The notes under the pieces were generated by a model. The model did no database searches. It saw only the letters and a program-made list of their open reading frames with translations, and was not told the origin of the DNA. A stretch of 64,000 bases of DNA from VRUE01 sp963702705 (GTDB lineage Bacteria; Actinomycetota; Thermoleophilia; Solirubrobacterales; 70-9): the NCBI GenBank assembly GCA_963702705.1, contig CAVPDR010000002.1, positions 992,001 through 1,056,000 of the forward strand, given 5' to 3'. How positions within the stretch are numbered: position 1 is the first letter of the stretch; each line of letters starts with the position of its first letter. This document shows, piece after piece, positions 8,468 to 18,124 of this stretch. The position numbers and the translations under genes were made by a program.

Positions 8468-10504
8468 GCGAGCAGCTCCTTTGCGGCTTCGGCCACCCGG
8501 TCGGGGGTGAAGCCGAACTTGGTTTGGACGTCTTTCAGCGGCGCCGAGGTGCCGAAGGTGTGCATCCCGACCTTGACGCCGTCGGACCCAACGTAGCGAT
8601 CCCAGCCCAGCGTCGAGGCCTCCTCGACCGAGACCCGCGCGGTCACGCTCGGCGGCAGCACCTCGTCGCGATAGGCCTGGTCCTGGCGGTCGAAGAGCTC
8701 GCAGCAGGGCATGCTGACCACGCGCGAGCGCACCCCGTCGGCGAGCAGCTCCTCGTGCGCGGACAGAGCCAGCGCCACCTCGCTGCCGGTGGCGATCAGG
8801 ATCACCTCCGGGTGGCCGCCCTCGGCGTCGGCCAGCACGTAGGCGCCGCGGCGCAGGCCCTCGGCCGAGGCGTACCTGGAGCGGTCGAAGACGGGCACGT
8901 TCTGGCGGGTCAGCACCAGCGCCACCGGCTGGTGGTGGCGGTCGATCGCCGCCCGCCAGGCCTCGGCTACCTCGTTGGCGTCGGCGGGCCGGATCACGTC
9001 GAGGCCGGGGATCGCCCGCAGCGAGGCGAGCTGCTCGACCGGCTGGTGGGTCGGCCCGTCCTCGCCGAGGCCGATCGAGTCGTGGGTGAAGAGGTGGATC
9101 ACCGGCAGCTCCATCAACGCCGAGAGCCGGATCGCCGGGCGCGCATAGTCGGAGAAGGTGAGGTAGGTCGACCAGAGCGGGCGCAGCTTGGAGAGCGAGA
9201 GCCCGTTGCAGATCGCCGCCGACTCGTGCTCGCGAATGCCGAAGTGGAGCTGGCGGCCGTCGTAGGCGCCGGGCTCGAAGTCGGCGGCGCCGTCGAACTC
9301 GAGCCGCACCGAGGTCGAGTCGGTGAGGTCGGCGGAGCCAGCCAGCAGCCAGGGCAGGCGCTCGGCGATCGCGTTCTCCACCTGCTGCGAGGCCTTGCGG
9401 GTGGCGATGCCCTCCGCGTCGGGCTCGAAGCCGGGGATCGCCGCGTCCCAGCCGTCCGGCAGCTCGCGCCTCTGCTGGACCTCGATCTCGGCGGCGAGGT
9501 CCGCGTTGTCCCTGGCGTAGTCGGCAAGCCTGCGCGACCAGGCCGCCGAGAGCTCGGCGCCATGCTTGCCGATCCCGGCGGCGAAGTGCTCGCGGACGCC
9601 GTCAGGGACGAGGAACTGGGCGTCCTCGGGCCAGCCGTAGGCGCGCTTGGTCTCGCGCACCTCCTCCTCGCCGAGCGGCTCGCCGTGAGCGGCGGAGGTG
9701 TCGACCTTGTGCGGCGAGCCGTAGCCGATATGGCTGTCGACGACGATCAGCGTCGGCCGCCCCTGCTCCCCCTTGAACTCCTCGAAGGCGGTGGCGATCA
9801 GGTCGGTGTCGTTGGCGTCGCCAACGCGAGTGACGTTCCAGCCGTAGCCCATGAAACGAGCAGCGACGTCGTCGTCGTAGGCGAGGTGGGTCTTACCGTC
9901 GATCGTGATCTGGTTGTTGTCGTAGACCCAGCAGAGGTTGTCGAGCTTGAGGTGGCCGGCGATCGAGGCGGCTTCGCCGGAGACGCCCTCCATCAGGCAG
10001 CCGTCGCCGGCGATCGCGTAGACGTCGAAGTCGAATAGCTCGGCCGCCGTAGCGAGCGCACTGCCACTTGCCGGCGATCGCCATCCCGACGGAGGTCGCC
10101 ACGCCCTGGCCGAGCGGGCCGGTGGTGGTCTCGACCCCGGAGGTCCAGCGGTACTCGGGGTGGCCCGGGGCGCGCGAGTCGAGCTGGCGGAAGGTCTCGA
10201 TGTCTTTGAGCGAGACGGCAGGGTGGCCGACGACCTCGTAGTCGGGATCGACTGCCTTGACCCCGGCCAGGTAGAGCAACGAGTAGAGCAGCATCGAGGC
10301 GTGGCCGGCGGAGAGCACGAAGCGGTCGCGATTGGGCCAGATCGGATCGGCGGGGTCGAAGCGCAGGAAGTACTGCCAGAGCGTGTAGGCAACCGGCGCC
10401 AGCGCCATCGGTGTCCCCGGGTGGCCGGAGTTGGCCTTCTGGATCGCGTCGATCGAGAGCGTGCGGATCGTGTTGATGCACAGCTGGTCGAGGTCGCGGT
10501 CCAC
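8464..10504 (-). CDS. tkt: Transketolase, frame broken by one extra base
   Basis: Thiamine-diphosphate enzyme moving two-carbon units between sugar phosphates. The N-terminal frame from ATG 10504 gives NTIRTLSIDAIQKANSGHPG, SAGHASMLLYSLLYLAG and TTGPLGQGVATSVGMAIAGKW. After ~10050 the protein continues one base out of phase with ELFDFDVYAIAGDGCLMEG, the TPP/metal motif, then EHESAAICNGLSLSKLRPLWSTYLTFSDYARPAIR, FTHDSIGLGEDGPTHQPVEQLASLRAIPGL and the C-terminal RVVSMPCCELFDRQ. Removing one base gives 679 residues, the normal size. It starts 15 nt after the kinase gene ends. The break lies between intact conserved motifs, so an assembly error is likely. Confidence 0.93.
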
Positions 10505-10519
10505 TTGGTCGATCCTAGA

Positions 10520-12334
<1,815 letters not shown>

Positions 12335-12360
12335 GCGGCGGTTATATCGCCGCGAAACGA

Positions 12361-12394
12361 CGAAGGGCCCGCTCCGTGAGGAGCGGGCCCTTCG
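12361..12394 (-). terminator. Strong hairpin, probable terminator of the TolB-like gene
   Basis: Perfect 15-bp stem CGAAGGGCCCGCTCC / GGAGCGGGCCCTTCG with a 4-nt loop, 55 nt past the TolB-like stop and before the kinase start. There is no clear U-run, as is common in GC-rich actinobacteria. Confidence 0.7.
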
Positions 12395-12448
12395 AGCTGG
12401 AGCCGGGGGGAGTCCATGCGGAGCCCCCCGGGAGAACCGGATTGGGGC

Positions 12449-13531
12449 TCAGCGCCGCACCGGCTGCCAGGTCATGACCGACCCGATCGTCGTCGCGGTC
12501 GGGCCGCTTTCCAGCGCGAAGCCTTCGGCGAGCTGCGCGCTGCGGCGGCTGACGACATCGATCGCCGAGAGGGTCTCGGCTTCGTCGGTGGCGATGAAGG
12601 CCGCGACCTTGCGCCCATCGGAGGAGAAGACCGAGTTGGTCGCGGAGTTGTCGGCGACCTGGCTCAGCTTGTGGGCGGCTCCCGGGCCGATCTTCTTCAC
12701 CCAGAGGCCCTGGTCGCGCCGGAAGAGCAGCATCCCCGCCGCCGGGGCGACGTCTTCGACGAAGGAGGAGCCGGCACCGGCGACCTGCACGCGGACGTTG
12801 CTGCCGCTGGCGCGCATGGTGAAGATGTCGGCGTAGGCACCCGGCCCGCTGCCGCTCTGGCCGCGACTGAAGACGATTCCGCCCTTGAAGTAGCGGGGCG
12901 AGAACTCGTCGAGATGAGCGGTGCTCGTCAGGCGGGCCAAGCCGGACCCCGAGGGCCGCACCGAGTAGATGTCGTCGGCGAAGCCACCGCCGGTCTCGGG
13001 GACGCTGCGAACGAAGACGATCGCGCGCCCGTCCGGCGAGAACGAGGCCTCGTGCTCGTCATAGGCACCGGCGACGAGCGGGCGGGCGCTGCCGCCGAGA
13101 TCGACCCGGTAGAGGTCGCGCAGGCTGCCTTCGGCGGCGTTGCGACGCTCGAAGACGATGTAGTGGCCGTCCGGCGAGAACTGCGGGCGACCGTCGACCT
13201 CGGGTCCGCCGGTCAACTTGTGCTGGCCGGTGCCGTCGGCGCGCATCGTCCAGACGTCGCCGCCGCGGACGAAGGCGATCTTGCGCCCGTCGGCGGAGAA
13301 ATCCGGTTCGCTGTCGGTCGGGTCTTCGGTGAGCTGGTTGAGGTGGCCGTCGCGGGCGGCGTAGAGGCCGCCCTCGGCTTTTTCGACTTCGCCGCTTTTC
13401 GTTTTTTCCACACTGACCATCGCCCGCGAAAAGACCACGGCCCCGGAGTGACCGGCGGCGGCGGCGCTTGCCACCGGCAGCAGGGCGAGGGCGAGCACGG
13501 CGAGGATGAACTTGATCGAACGGTTGAGCAT
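12449..13531 (-). CDS. Secreted TolB/WD40-like beta-propeller protein
   Basis: The 360-residue protein has a Sec signal peptide (MLNRSIKFILAVLALALLPVASAAAAG), followed by TolB-type PD40 repeats. Examples are EPDFSADGRKIAFVRGGDVWTMRADGTGQHKLT, RPQFSPDGHYIVFERR and EASFSPDGRAIVFVRS. The frame opens nine codons earlier, but ATG 13531 has a good ribosome site (GGGGAG) and starts the signal peptide, so it is preferred. Such propellers are exported and used for protein or glycan contacts; no enzymatic motif is visible. It sits behind the kinase gene in the same direction but is separated from it by a strong terminator, so it is probably its own unit. Confidence 0.82.
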   Translation of the reverse strand: MLNRSIKFILAVLALALLPVASAAAAGHSGAVVFSRAMVSVEKTKSGEVEKAEGGLYAARDGHLNQLTEDPTDSEPDFSADGRKIAFVRGGDVWTMRADGTGQHKLTGGPEVDGRPQFSPDGHYIVFERRNAAEGSLRDLYRVDLGGSARPLVAGAYDEHEASFSPDGRAIVFVRSVPETGGGFADDIYSVRPSGSGLARLTSTAHLDEFSPRYFKGGIVFSRGQSGSGPGAYADIFTMRASGSNVRVQVAGAGSSFVEDVAPAAGMLLFRRDQGLWVKKIGPGAAHKLSQVADNSATNSVFSSDGRKVAAFIATDEAETLSAIDVVSRRSAQLAEGFALESGPTATTIGSVMTWQPVRR

Positions 13532-13672
13532 TGGACTCCCCTTTCGGGTGGATTGCACTTGCCCAACCGATGCTGAGGCTTGGAGGCGGGCGCGAAAACG
13601 ACACTCGCGGCGCCGACCGGGCCACGCTTGGCCTGGGTCGGGCCACGTCCGTGGGGCACCCCTCGCCCTGAC

Positions 13673-13700
13673 AAACGGCGCCCTAATGAGGGCGCCGTTT
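13673..13700 (-). terminator. Hairpin terminator downstream of the FHA gene
   Basis: Perfect 12-bp stem AAACGGCGCCCT / AGGGCGCCGTTT with a 4-nt loop, 40 nt past the FHA-gene stop on the minus strand. The A/T-rich stem ends resemble a bidirectional intrinsic terminator. Confidence 0.7.
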
Positions 13701-13740
13701 TGAGTATCCGCCAGTTCGAGGGGCGCCGCCCGTCGGTGGC

Positions 13741-14325
13741 TCAGGCGCGGTCTAGGCCCAGCTCGATTACCCGGGCAGCTATTAGGCGCGGCCGATCGCG
13801 TCCAGCTTCCCCGGGGACGGAGAGCTTGGTGGCCAGCGCGTCAAGGCGGCGTTGGGCGGTCCGCTCGCTTGTGTGGAGAGCTTCTGCGATCTCGGCGCGG
13901 GTCGCGGGCCGGCCGGCGAAGGCTCCCTCGGCCCGGTACGGGGCGACGAGGGCCATTGCGGTTGCGCGCTCGTCTTCGTTGAGGGTGACGGTGCCGCCCG
14001 TGGCGGCAACCGTGCCGCCCGCCCGCCCAGGTACCGAGTCGGATATTTCGAGTCTGTGACCGCCGACGATCAGGGTGTCGCCGTCACGCAAGCGTCGCGG
14101 CCGGTCGAGCGGCTCGCCGTTCAGCGCGGTGCCGTTGCGGCTGTCGAGGTCGCTCGCCATCAACACCCCGCCGCGGTTCTCGATCTCGAGGTGGTTCCAG
14201 GAGACCGCCTCGTCATCGATCTGGATCTCGGCCTCAGGATCGCGACCGACCACGGTCGACTCCCCCGAGAGCGCGACCGAGCGCGGCTGCCCGCCCTCGC
14301 CGGTGATCCAGATCCGCGCATCCAT
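13741..14325 (-). CDS. FHA-domain protein with C-terminal winged-helix-like region
   Basis: The 194-residue protein has a forkhead-associated domain at residues ~5-95: STVVGRDPEAEIQIDDEAVSWNHLEI with the G-R pair, S-x-N-H, and LDSRNGTALNG with the N-G pair. These bind phosphothreonine peptides. Residues ~115-180 look like a DNA-binding helix-turn-helix (RAEIAEALHTSERTAQRRLDALATKL). It could therefore be a regulator that reads the output of a Ser/Thr kinase such as the one at 10.5-12.3 kb, though that link is inference. The frame is open upstream but runs through the inverted repeat at 14347-14401. ATG 14325 begins the FHA fold and is chosen. Confidence 0.83.
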   Translation of the reverse strand: MDARIWITGEGGQPRSVALSGESTVVGRDPEAEIQIDDEAVSWNHLEIENRGGVLMASDLDSRNGTALNGEPLDRPRRLRDGDTLIVGGHRLEISDSVPGRAGGTVAATGGTVTLNEDERATAMALVAPYRAEGAFAGRPATRAEIAEALHTSERTAQRRLDALATKLSVPGEAGRDRPRLIAARVIELGLDRA

Positions 14326-14346
14326 CGCCCGCGAGCATAGATCCCA

Positions 14347-14401
14347 CCCGAACTGCATCAAATTCTCTATCCAGCAGGATGAGAATTTGATGCAGTTCGG
14401 G
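14347..14401. repeat. Dispersed palindromic repeat, copy A
   Basis: Arms of 21 bp (14347-14367 / 14381-14401) are perfectly complementary, core GAACTGCATCAAATT, around a 13-nt loop TATCCAGCAGGAT that can itself close with ATCC/GGAT. A second copy with the same arms and a similar loop is at 28260-28310. This copy occupies the divergent spacer between the FHA gene and rpiA, so it could affect either promoter. Confidence 0.9.
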
Positions 14402-14431
14402 ATTGGGATGGCGTGGATAGAGTGCGGCTCC

Positions 14432-15079
14432 GTGTCAGCGAACGAGGAGAAGCGGATCGCGGCGGAAGCCGCTGCGGAGCTGGTCGAGGATGGGATGACC
14501 GTGGGTCTCGGCACTGGCTCGACCGTCGCTCACCTGCTCCCCGCGATCGCGGCCCGCGGGCTGAGCGACATCCGCTGCGTCGCAACCTCGGTCGCGACGG
14601 AGCAGCAGGCGCGCGAGCTGAACATCCCGGTCGAGGAGTTCAGTCAGCTGAAGCGGCTCGACATCGCGATCGACGGCACCGACCAGGTCACTCCCGACGG
14701 CTGGCTGATCAAGGGCGGCGGCGGCGCCCACCTGCGCGAGAAGATCGTCGCCGCGGCGGCCGAGCGCTTCATCGTCATCGCCGATTCGAGCAAGCCGGTC
14801 GACGCCCTGAGCGCACCGGTGCCACTCGAGCTCTTCGCCTTCGGCCTGCGTTCGACCCTGGACCGGCTCGGCCCGCAGGTCGCCCTGCGCGACGTCCCGC
14901 CCAGCCCCGACGCCGGCGTCATCGCCGACTACGGCGGTGAGATCGACAGCCCAGACGAGCTTGCGGCCCGACTCGAGGCCGACCCAGGCGTCGCCGCTCA
15001 TGGCCTTTTCCCGCCAGATATGGTGAGCGCGGTGCTGGTGGGGGCGGGAGGCACCGTCGAACGCTTGACGCTGACCTAA
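14432..15079 (+). CDS. rpiA: Ribose-5-phosphate isomerase A
   Basis: The 215-residue enzyme interconverts ribose 5-phosphate and ribulose 5-phosphate. Signature stretches: VEDGMTVGLGTGSTVAHLLPAI (phosphate loop), LDIAIDGTDQVTPDGWLIKGGGGAHLREKIVA (catalytic Asp/Glu/Lys) and FIVIADSSKPV. The C-terminus ADYGGEID...AHGLFPPDMVSAVLVG matches the family. The GTG at 14432 gives the usual N-terminus (SANEEKRIAAEAAAELV). ATG 14408 in the same frame would add eight residues and lies closer to the palindrome, so the start is not certain. It is the fourth pentose-phosphate gene in the window and is followed after 17 nt by a flavoprotein oxidase. Confidence 0.93.
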   Translation: MSANEEKRIAAEAAAELVEDGMTVGLGTGSTVAHLLPAIAARGLSDIRCVATSVATEQQARELNIPVEEFSQLKRLDIAIDGTDQVTPDGWLIKGGGGAHLREKIVAAAAERFIVIADSSKPVDALSAPVPLELFAFGLRSTLDRLGPQVALRDVPPSPDAGVIADYGGEIDSPDELAARLEADPGVAAHGLFPPDMVSAVLVGAGGTVERLTLT

Positions 15080-15096
15080 GTCCAAGGAGACCCCAG

Positions 15097-16461
15097 ATGA
15101 GTGACTTCACCGGGCTGGCAATCGCCGGCCGCATCGCCACCCCGAGCGACCCCGACTGGGACGAGGCGCGCCTCGCCTGGAACCTCGTCGCCGACCAGCG
15201 GCCGGAGGCGGTGGCCTTCGTCGAGAGTGGCGGGGACATCGCCAAGGTCGTCCGCTTCGCCGGCGAGAACGACCTCCGCGTCTCGGGCGAGGGCACCGGC
15301 CACGGCGCCGTCGCGCTCGGATCGCTCGAGGGGACGATCCTGGTCAAGACCGAGAGGATGCGCGGGGTCGAGATCGACCCCGGTGCCAAGACGGCGCGAG
15401 TCGAGGCCGGCGTGCTGGTGCTCGAGCTGAGCGAAGCCGCGGGAGCTCACGGGCTCAGCTCGCTGCCGGGTTCCTCGCCCGACGTCGGCGTCACCGGCTA
15501 CACGCTGGGCGGCGGGCTGAGCTGGCTCGGGCGACGCTACGGCTTCGCCTGCAACCGCGTCCGCGCGATCGAGTTGGTCAGCGCCGACGGCGAGCAGCGC
15601 ACGGTCGACGCCGAAAACGACCCTGACCTCTTCTGGGCTCTGCGCGGGGGCGGGGGCGGCTACGCGATCGTCGTCGCCCTGCATCTCGACCTGGTCCCGA
15701 TCGCCGACATCTATGCCGGCGCCCTCGTCTTCCCGGCCGAGGTCGGGGCCGAGGCGGTTCGCACCTACCGCGACTGGGCCGCCGCCGTTTCCGACGACGT
15801 CACCTCGGTAGTCCGCTTCATCACGCCGCCGCCGATCCCCGACGTGCCGGAGCCGATCCGCGGCCGGCCGCTGCTGACGGTCGACGGCGCCTGCATCGGC
15901 GACCAGGCGAACGGCGAAGCGACGATTGCGCCGCTGCGCGAGATCGGCAAGACGATCATGGACACCTTCGGCCAGATCCCCGCCGCGGGGCTGTGCCGGA
16001 TCCACATGGACCCCGAGAACCCGGTGCCGGGCATGGGCCACCACCAGGTGCTTCGCGAGCTGCCCGACGAGGCGATCGACGCCTTCGCCGAGCTCTCCGG
16101 CCCTGGTTCGGGCTCTCCCCTGCTGCTCACCGAGCTGCGGCACCTGGGCGGAGCGCTGGGACAGCCGGACCCAAGCGGCGGCGCCCTCTCCCACATCGAC
16201 GCGGGCTTCGCCATGTTCGGGGTCGGAATGCCGATGACCCCCGAGCTGGGACAGGCGATCGAGGCGCACCTGGACCGTTTCGACGACACGATGCGGCCCT
16301 GGGCCACCGAGGGCGGCTACTTCAACTTCGCCGAGCGCCCCTGCGACACCGACGCGATCCTGCCGCCGGATGTCTGCAGCCGGCTGGCCGAGGTCAAGCG
16401 CCGCTGGGACCCCGACAACATGATCGTCTCCAATCACGCAGTGGCGATCGCTCCGGCCTAG
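15097..16461 (+). CDS. FAD-dependent oxidase of the BBE/PCMH type (6-hydroxynicotine-oxidase-like)
   Basis: The 454-residue flavoprotein has an N-terminal FAD-binding PCMH domain with RPEAVAFVESGGDIAKVVRFAGEN, SGEGTGHGAVALGSLEGTILV (a histidine in the position that often holds covalent FAD), SSPDVGVTGYTLGGGLSWLGRRYG and DLFWALRGGGGGYAIV. It ends with the berberine-bridge-like tail VKRRWDPDNMIVSNHAV. Relatives oxidise sugars, alkaloids or polyketides with oxygen as acceptor; the substrate here is unknown. A ribosome site (CAAGGAG) precedes ATG 15097. The short gap to rpiA suggests one transcript, possibly a sugar-oxidising role, which is inference. Confidence 0.85.
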   Translation: MSDFTGLAIAGRIATPSDPDWDEARLAWNLVADQRPEAVAFVESGGDIAKVVRFAGENDLRVSGEGTGHGAVALGSLEGTILVKTERMRGVEIDPGAKTARVEAGVLVLELSEAAGAHGLSSLPGSSPDVGVTGYTLGGGLSWLGRRYGFACNRVRAIELVSADGEQRTVDAENDPDLFWALRGGGGGYAIVVALHLDLVPIADIYAGALVFPAEVGAEAVRTYRDWAAAVSDDVTSVVRFITPPPIPDVPEPIRGRPLLTVDGACIGDQANGEATIAPLREIGKTIMDTFGQIPAAGLCRIHMDPENPVPGMGHHQVLRELPDEAIDAFAELSGPGSGSPLLLTELRHLGGALGQPDPSGGALSHIDAGFAMFGVGMPMTPELGQAIEAHLDRFDDTMRPWATEGGYFNFAERPCDTDAILPPDVCSRLAEVKRRWDPDNMIVSNHAVAIAPA

Positions 16462-16468
16462 ATCAGAC

Positions 16469-17026
16469 CTACCGAGACGAGCCGACGTCGAGAGGGATCA
16501 GCCCCTCGAGCTTGCGAACCGCTGGATCGTCGGGACCGACGAGGTCGGCGATCGTTGCTGCAGCCGCATCGATGTCCTCCGGCGTCGCGCGCGCGATCGC
16601 CTCGAGGTCTGCCCAGTCCTTGGTGCGATCAAAGAAAGCCTTGAATATGGCCAGCGATGCACAGTCCAAAACCGGTATCTCGCGGCCGGCAAGCGGAACC
16701 CAAACAACGGCGGCCCCCACTGCCCGATGCAGAGGCACGTTGTTGAGGAAGACATCCACGGGAACGCCGTCCCAGTTGAGCCTCGCCTGCCCATCCCTTT
16801 GCACCTTGGCGACGTCACCGTCGCTGATATCGACGCCGTCAGGCAGGCAAGCAAGCACCGACTTGGCCTTGGCCGAATCGACGAAGATGTTCACATCCAG
16901 GTCGCGGGTTCCGCGCGGCTCCTCGGTGCAATAGGCAAGGGCAATGGCGCCCCCAAACGCATGGGCCACCCCCGCCCCGGCGAGTGAGTCGTGAACTGCA
17001 AAGAGCTTTTCGACAAGCTCGCTCAA
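16469..17026 (-). CDS. Nucleotidyltransferase-like protein, partner of the second HTH pair
   Basis: The 185-residue protein has the AbiEii/DUF6036-type fold signature: FGGAIALAYCTEEPRGTRDLDVNIFV (residues ~24-49), with GG..A, RGT and the D-x-D metal pair. VPVDVFLNNVPLH near residue 90 carries a third acidic position. The C-terminal half, with LDCASLAIFKAFFDRTKDWADLEAI, is the common closing region of this group. Its start overlaps the HTH gene by 4 bp. The architecture repeats that of the 1.7-2.6 kb pair, but the two pairs differ in gene size and sequence, so they are separate modules. A toxin role is inferred from the family and context. Confidence 0.72.
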   Translation of the reverse strand: MSELVEKLFAVHDSLAGAGVAHAFGGAIALAYCTEEPRGTRDLDVNIFVDSAKAKSVLACLPDGVDISDGDVAKVQRDGQARLNWDGVPVDVFLNNVPLHRAVGAAVVWVPLAGREIPVLDCASLAIFKAFFDRTKDWADLEAIARATPEDIDAAAATIADLVGPDDPAVRKLEGLIPLDVGSSR

Positions 17027-17364
17027 GCCGATGCCCCTTTGGCGGAAAGCCGATCGGAGAGCTTTGGGAAATCCAGCTCTGCGCGCGGGCGGAACGGCAG
17101 GGCCTCGGCAAGCTCGAGCACCTGAACGAGAATCCGCCCCGCCCGCTCGGCGTCCACCGGCGGTTCGCGCCGCCCGAGCCGAAGCTCGAATCCTCCGGCG
17201 GCGGCCAACCGAGCCAGGGTGTCCGCTCCCGGCTCACGACTCCCTCGCAAGTAGGCATTGACGACCGAACGAGGTAGACCGGCTCTGCGCGCGAGCTCGG
17301 CCTGGCTCAGGCCGCTTTGAGATCGAATCTGCTCGACGAGCAACGCTCCAGATGTCGCGGACAT
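17023..17364 (-). CDS. XRE-family HTH protein, probable autorepressor/antitoxin
   Basis: The 113-residue protein has an N-terminal helix-turn-helix (LVEQIRSQSGLSQAELARRAGLPRSVVNAYLRGSREPGADTLARLAAA, residues ~9-57). A hydrophobic-basic tail likely contacts the partner nucleotidyltransferase encoded immediately downstream with a 4-bp overlap. A perfect palindrome (17373-17390) lies 8 bp upstream of the start, the expected place for an autoregulatory operator. Confidence 0.78.
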   Translation of the reverse strand: MSATSGALLVEQIRSQSGLSQAELARRAGLPRSVVNAYLRGSREPGADTLARLAAAGGFELRLGRREPPVDAERAGRILVQVLELAEALPFRPRAELDFPKLSDRLSAKGASA

Positions 17365-17372
17365 TTCCCAAT

Positions 17373-17390
17373 GTTAGCGTATTCGCTAAC
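17373..17390 (-). promoter_or_regulatory. Palindromic operator upstream of the second HTH gene
   Basis: Perfect inverted repeat GTTAGCG-TATT-CGCTAAC, ending 8 bp before the ATG at 17364. The position and symmetry fit binding by the HTH protein it precedes. Confidence 0.65.
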
Positions 17391-17443
17391 AGCTAAGCCT
17401 AATCGGACCGCCTCGATCCAACGCGATCGGTGCCGATCTGAGG

Positions 17444-18115
17444 CTAACTGGGCGATGCGGCTTCGTCGGCGACGACGATCATGTTGTCGTTCTCGACCCG
17501 GCCGGCCGGGATCGAGGTGTCGCCGGCGAGCAGCTTGGCCAGTGCCTCGACCTTGTCGGGGCCGGTGACGAGCCAGACGACCCCGCGGGCCGAGTCGATG
17601 GCCGGGTAGGTGAGGGTCATGCGCGGGTGGCCCTGGTAGGCGGTCTCGGTCATAGCGACGCGGCGGTCGCTGACGTCGAGGACCGGGTCGCCGGGGACCA
17701 GCGAGGCGGTGTGGCCGTCGGGGCCGAGGCCGAGGTGGACGCAATCGAGCGGGTCGGGCAGCGTGTTTTCGTAGTCGCGGGCGGCGCCCCCGAGGTCGCG
17801 CTGGGTGACCGGCATCGGCCGCAGCATCGCCTGGTGATCCATCGAGAGCCCGAGCACCATGTGGGTCAGGTTCCGGTCCTCGCTGCCGGGCGAGGCGATC
17901 CGCTCGTCGACCTGGAAGAGCTCGGTCTCGGGCCAGGGCATCTCCTCCAATTCGCCGAGGATCGCCAGCATCGCCCAGGGACTGCGGCCGCCGCTCATCG
18001 CCAGCGAGAAGGTATTGTGGTCCTCCACGGCGGCCTCGCCCCTTGCCGCGATCAGCTCGGCAGCGCGCCGGGCCGCCGCCTTTTCGTCGCCGGGGACCTC
18101 GAGATCGATCGCCAT
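17444..18115 (-). CDS. pgl: 6-phosphogluconolactonase
   Basis: The 223-residue enzyme hydrolyses 6-phosphogluconolactone, the second oxidative step of the pentose phosphate pathway. Family marks: FSLAMSGGRSPWAML (phosphate-binding SGG), FQVDERIASPGSEDRN (DER..), VHLGLGPDGHTASLVPGDPVL with the conserved G-D-GHTASLFP-type motif, and MTLTYPAID. It starts 9 nt after gnd and runs in the same direction, so gnd-pgl is probably one operon, divergent from zwf. Confidence 0.95.
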   Translation of the reverse strand: MAIDLEVPGDEKAAARRAAELIAARGEAAVEDHNTFSLAMSGGRSPWAMLAILGELEEMPWPETELFQVDERIASPGSEDRNLTHMVLGLSMDHQAMLRPMPVTQRDLGGAARDYENTLPDPLDCVHLGLGPDGHTASLVPGDPVLDVSDRRVAMTETAYQGHPRMTLTYPAIDSARGVVWLVTGPDKVEALAKLLAGDTSIPAGRVENDNMIVVADEAASPS

Positions 18116-18124
18116 AGTGGCTTC

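Noticed and set aside
17307..17744. Minus-strand frame rich in Arg/Pro opposite pgl
   Set aside because: Shadow of pgl in another frame; no recognisable domain.
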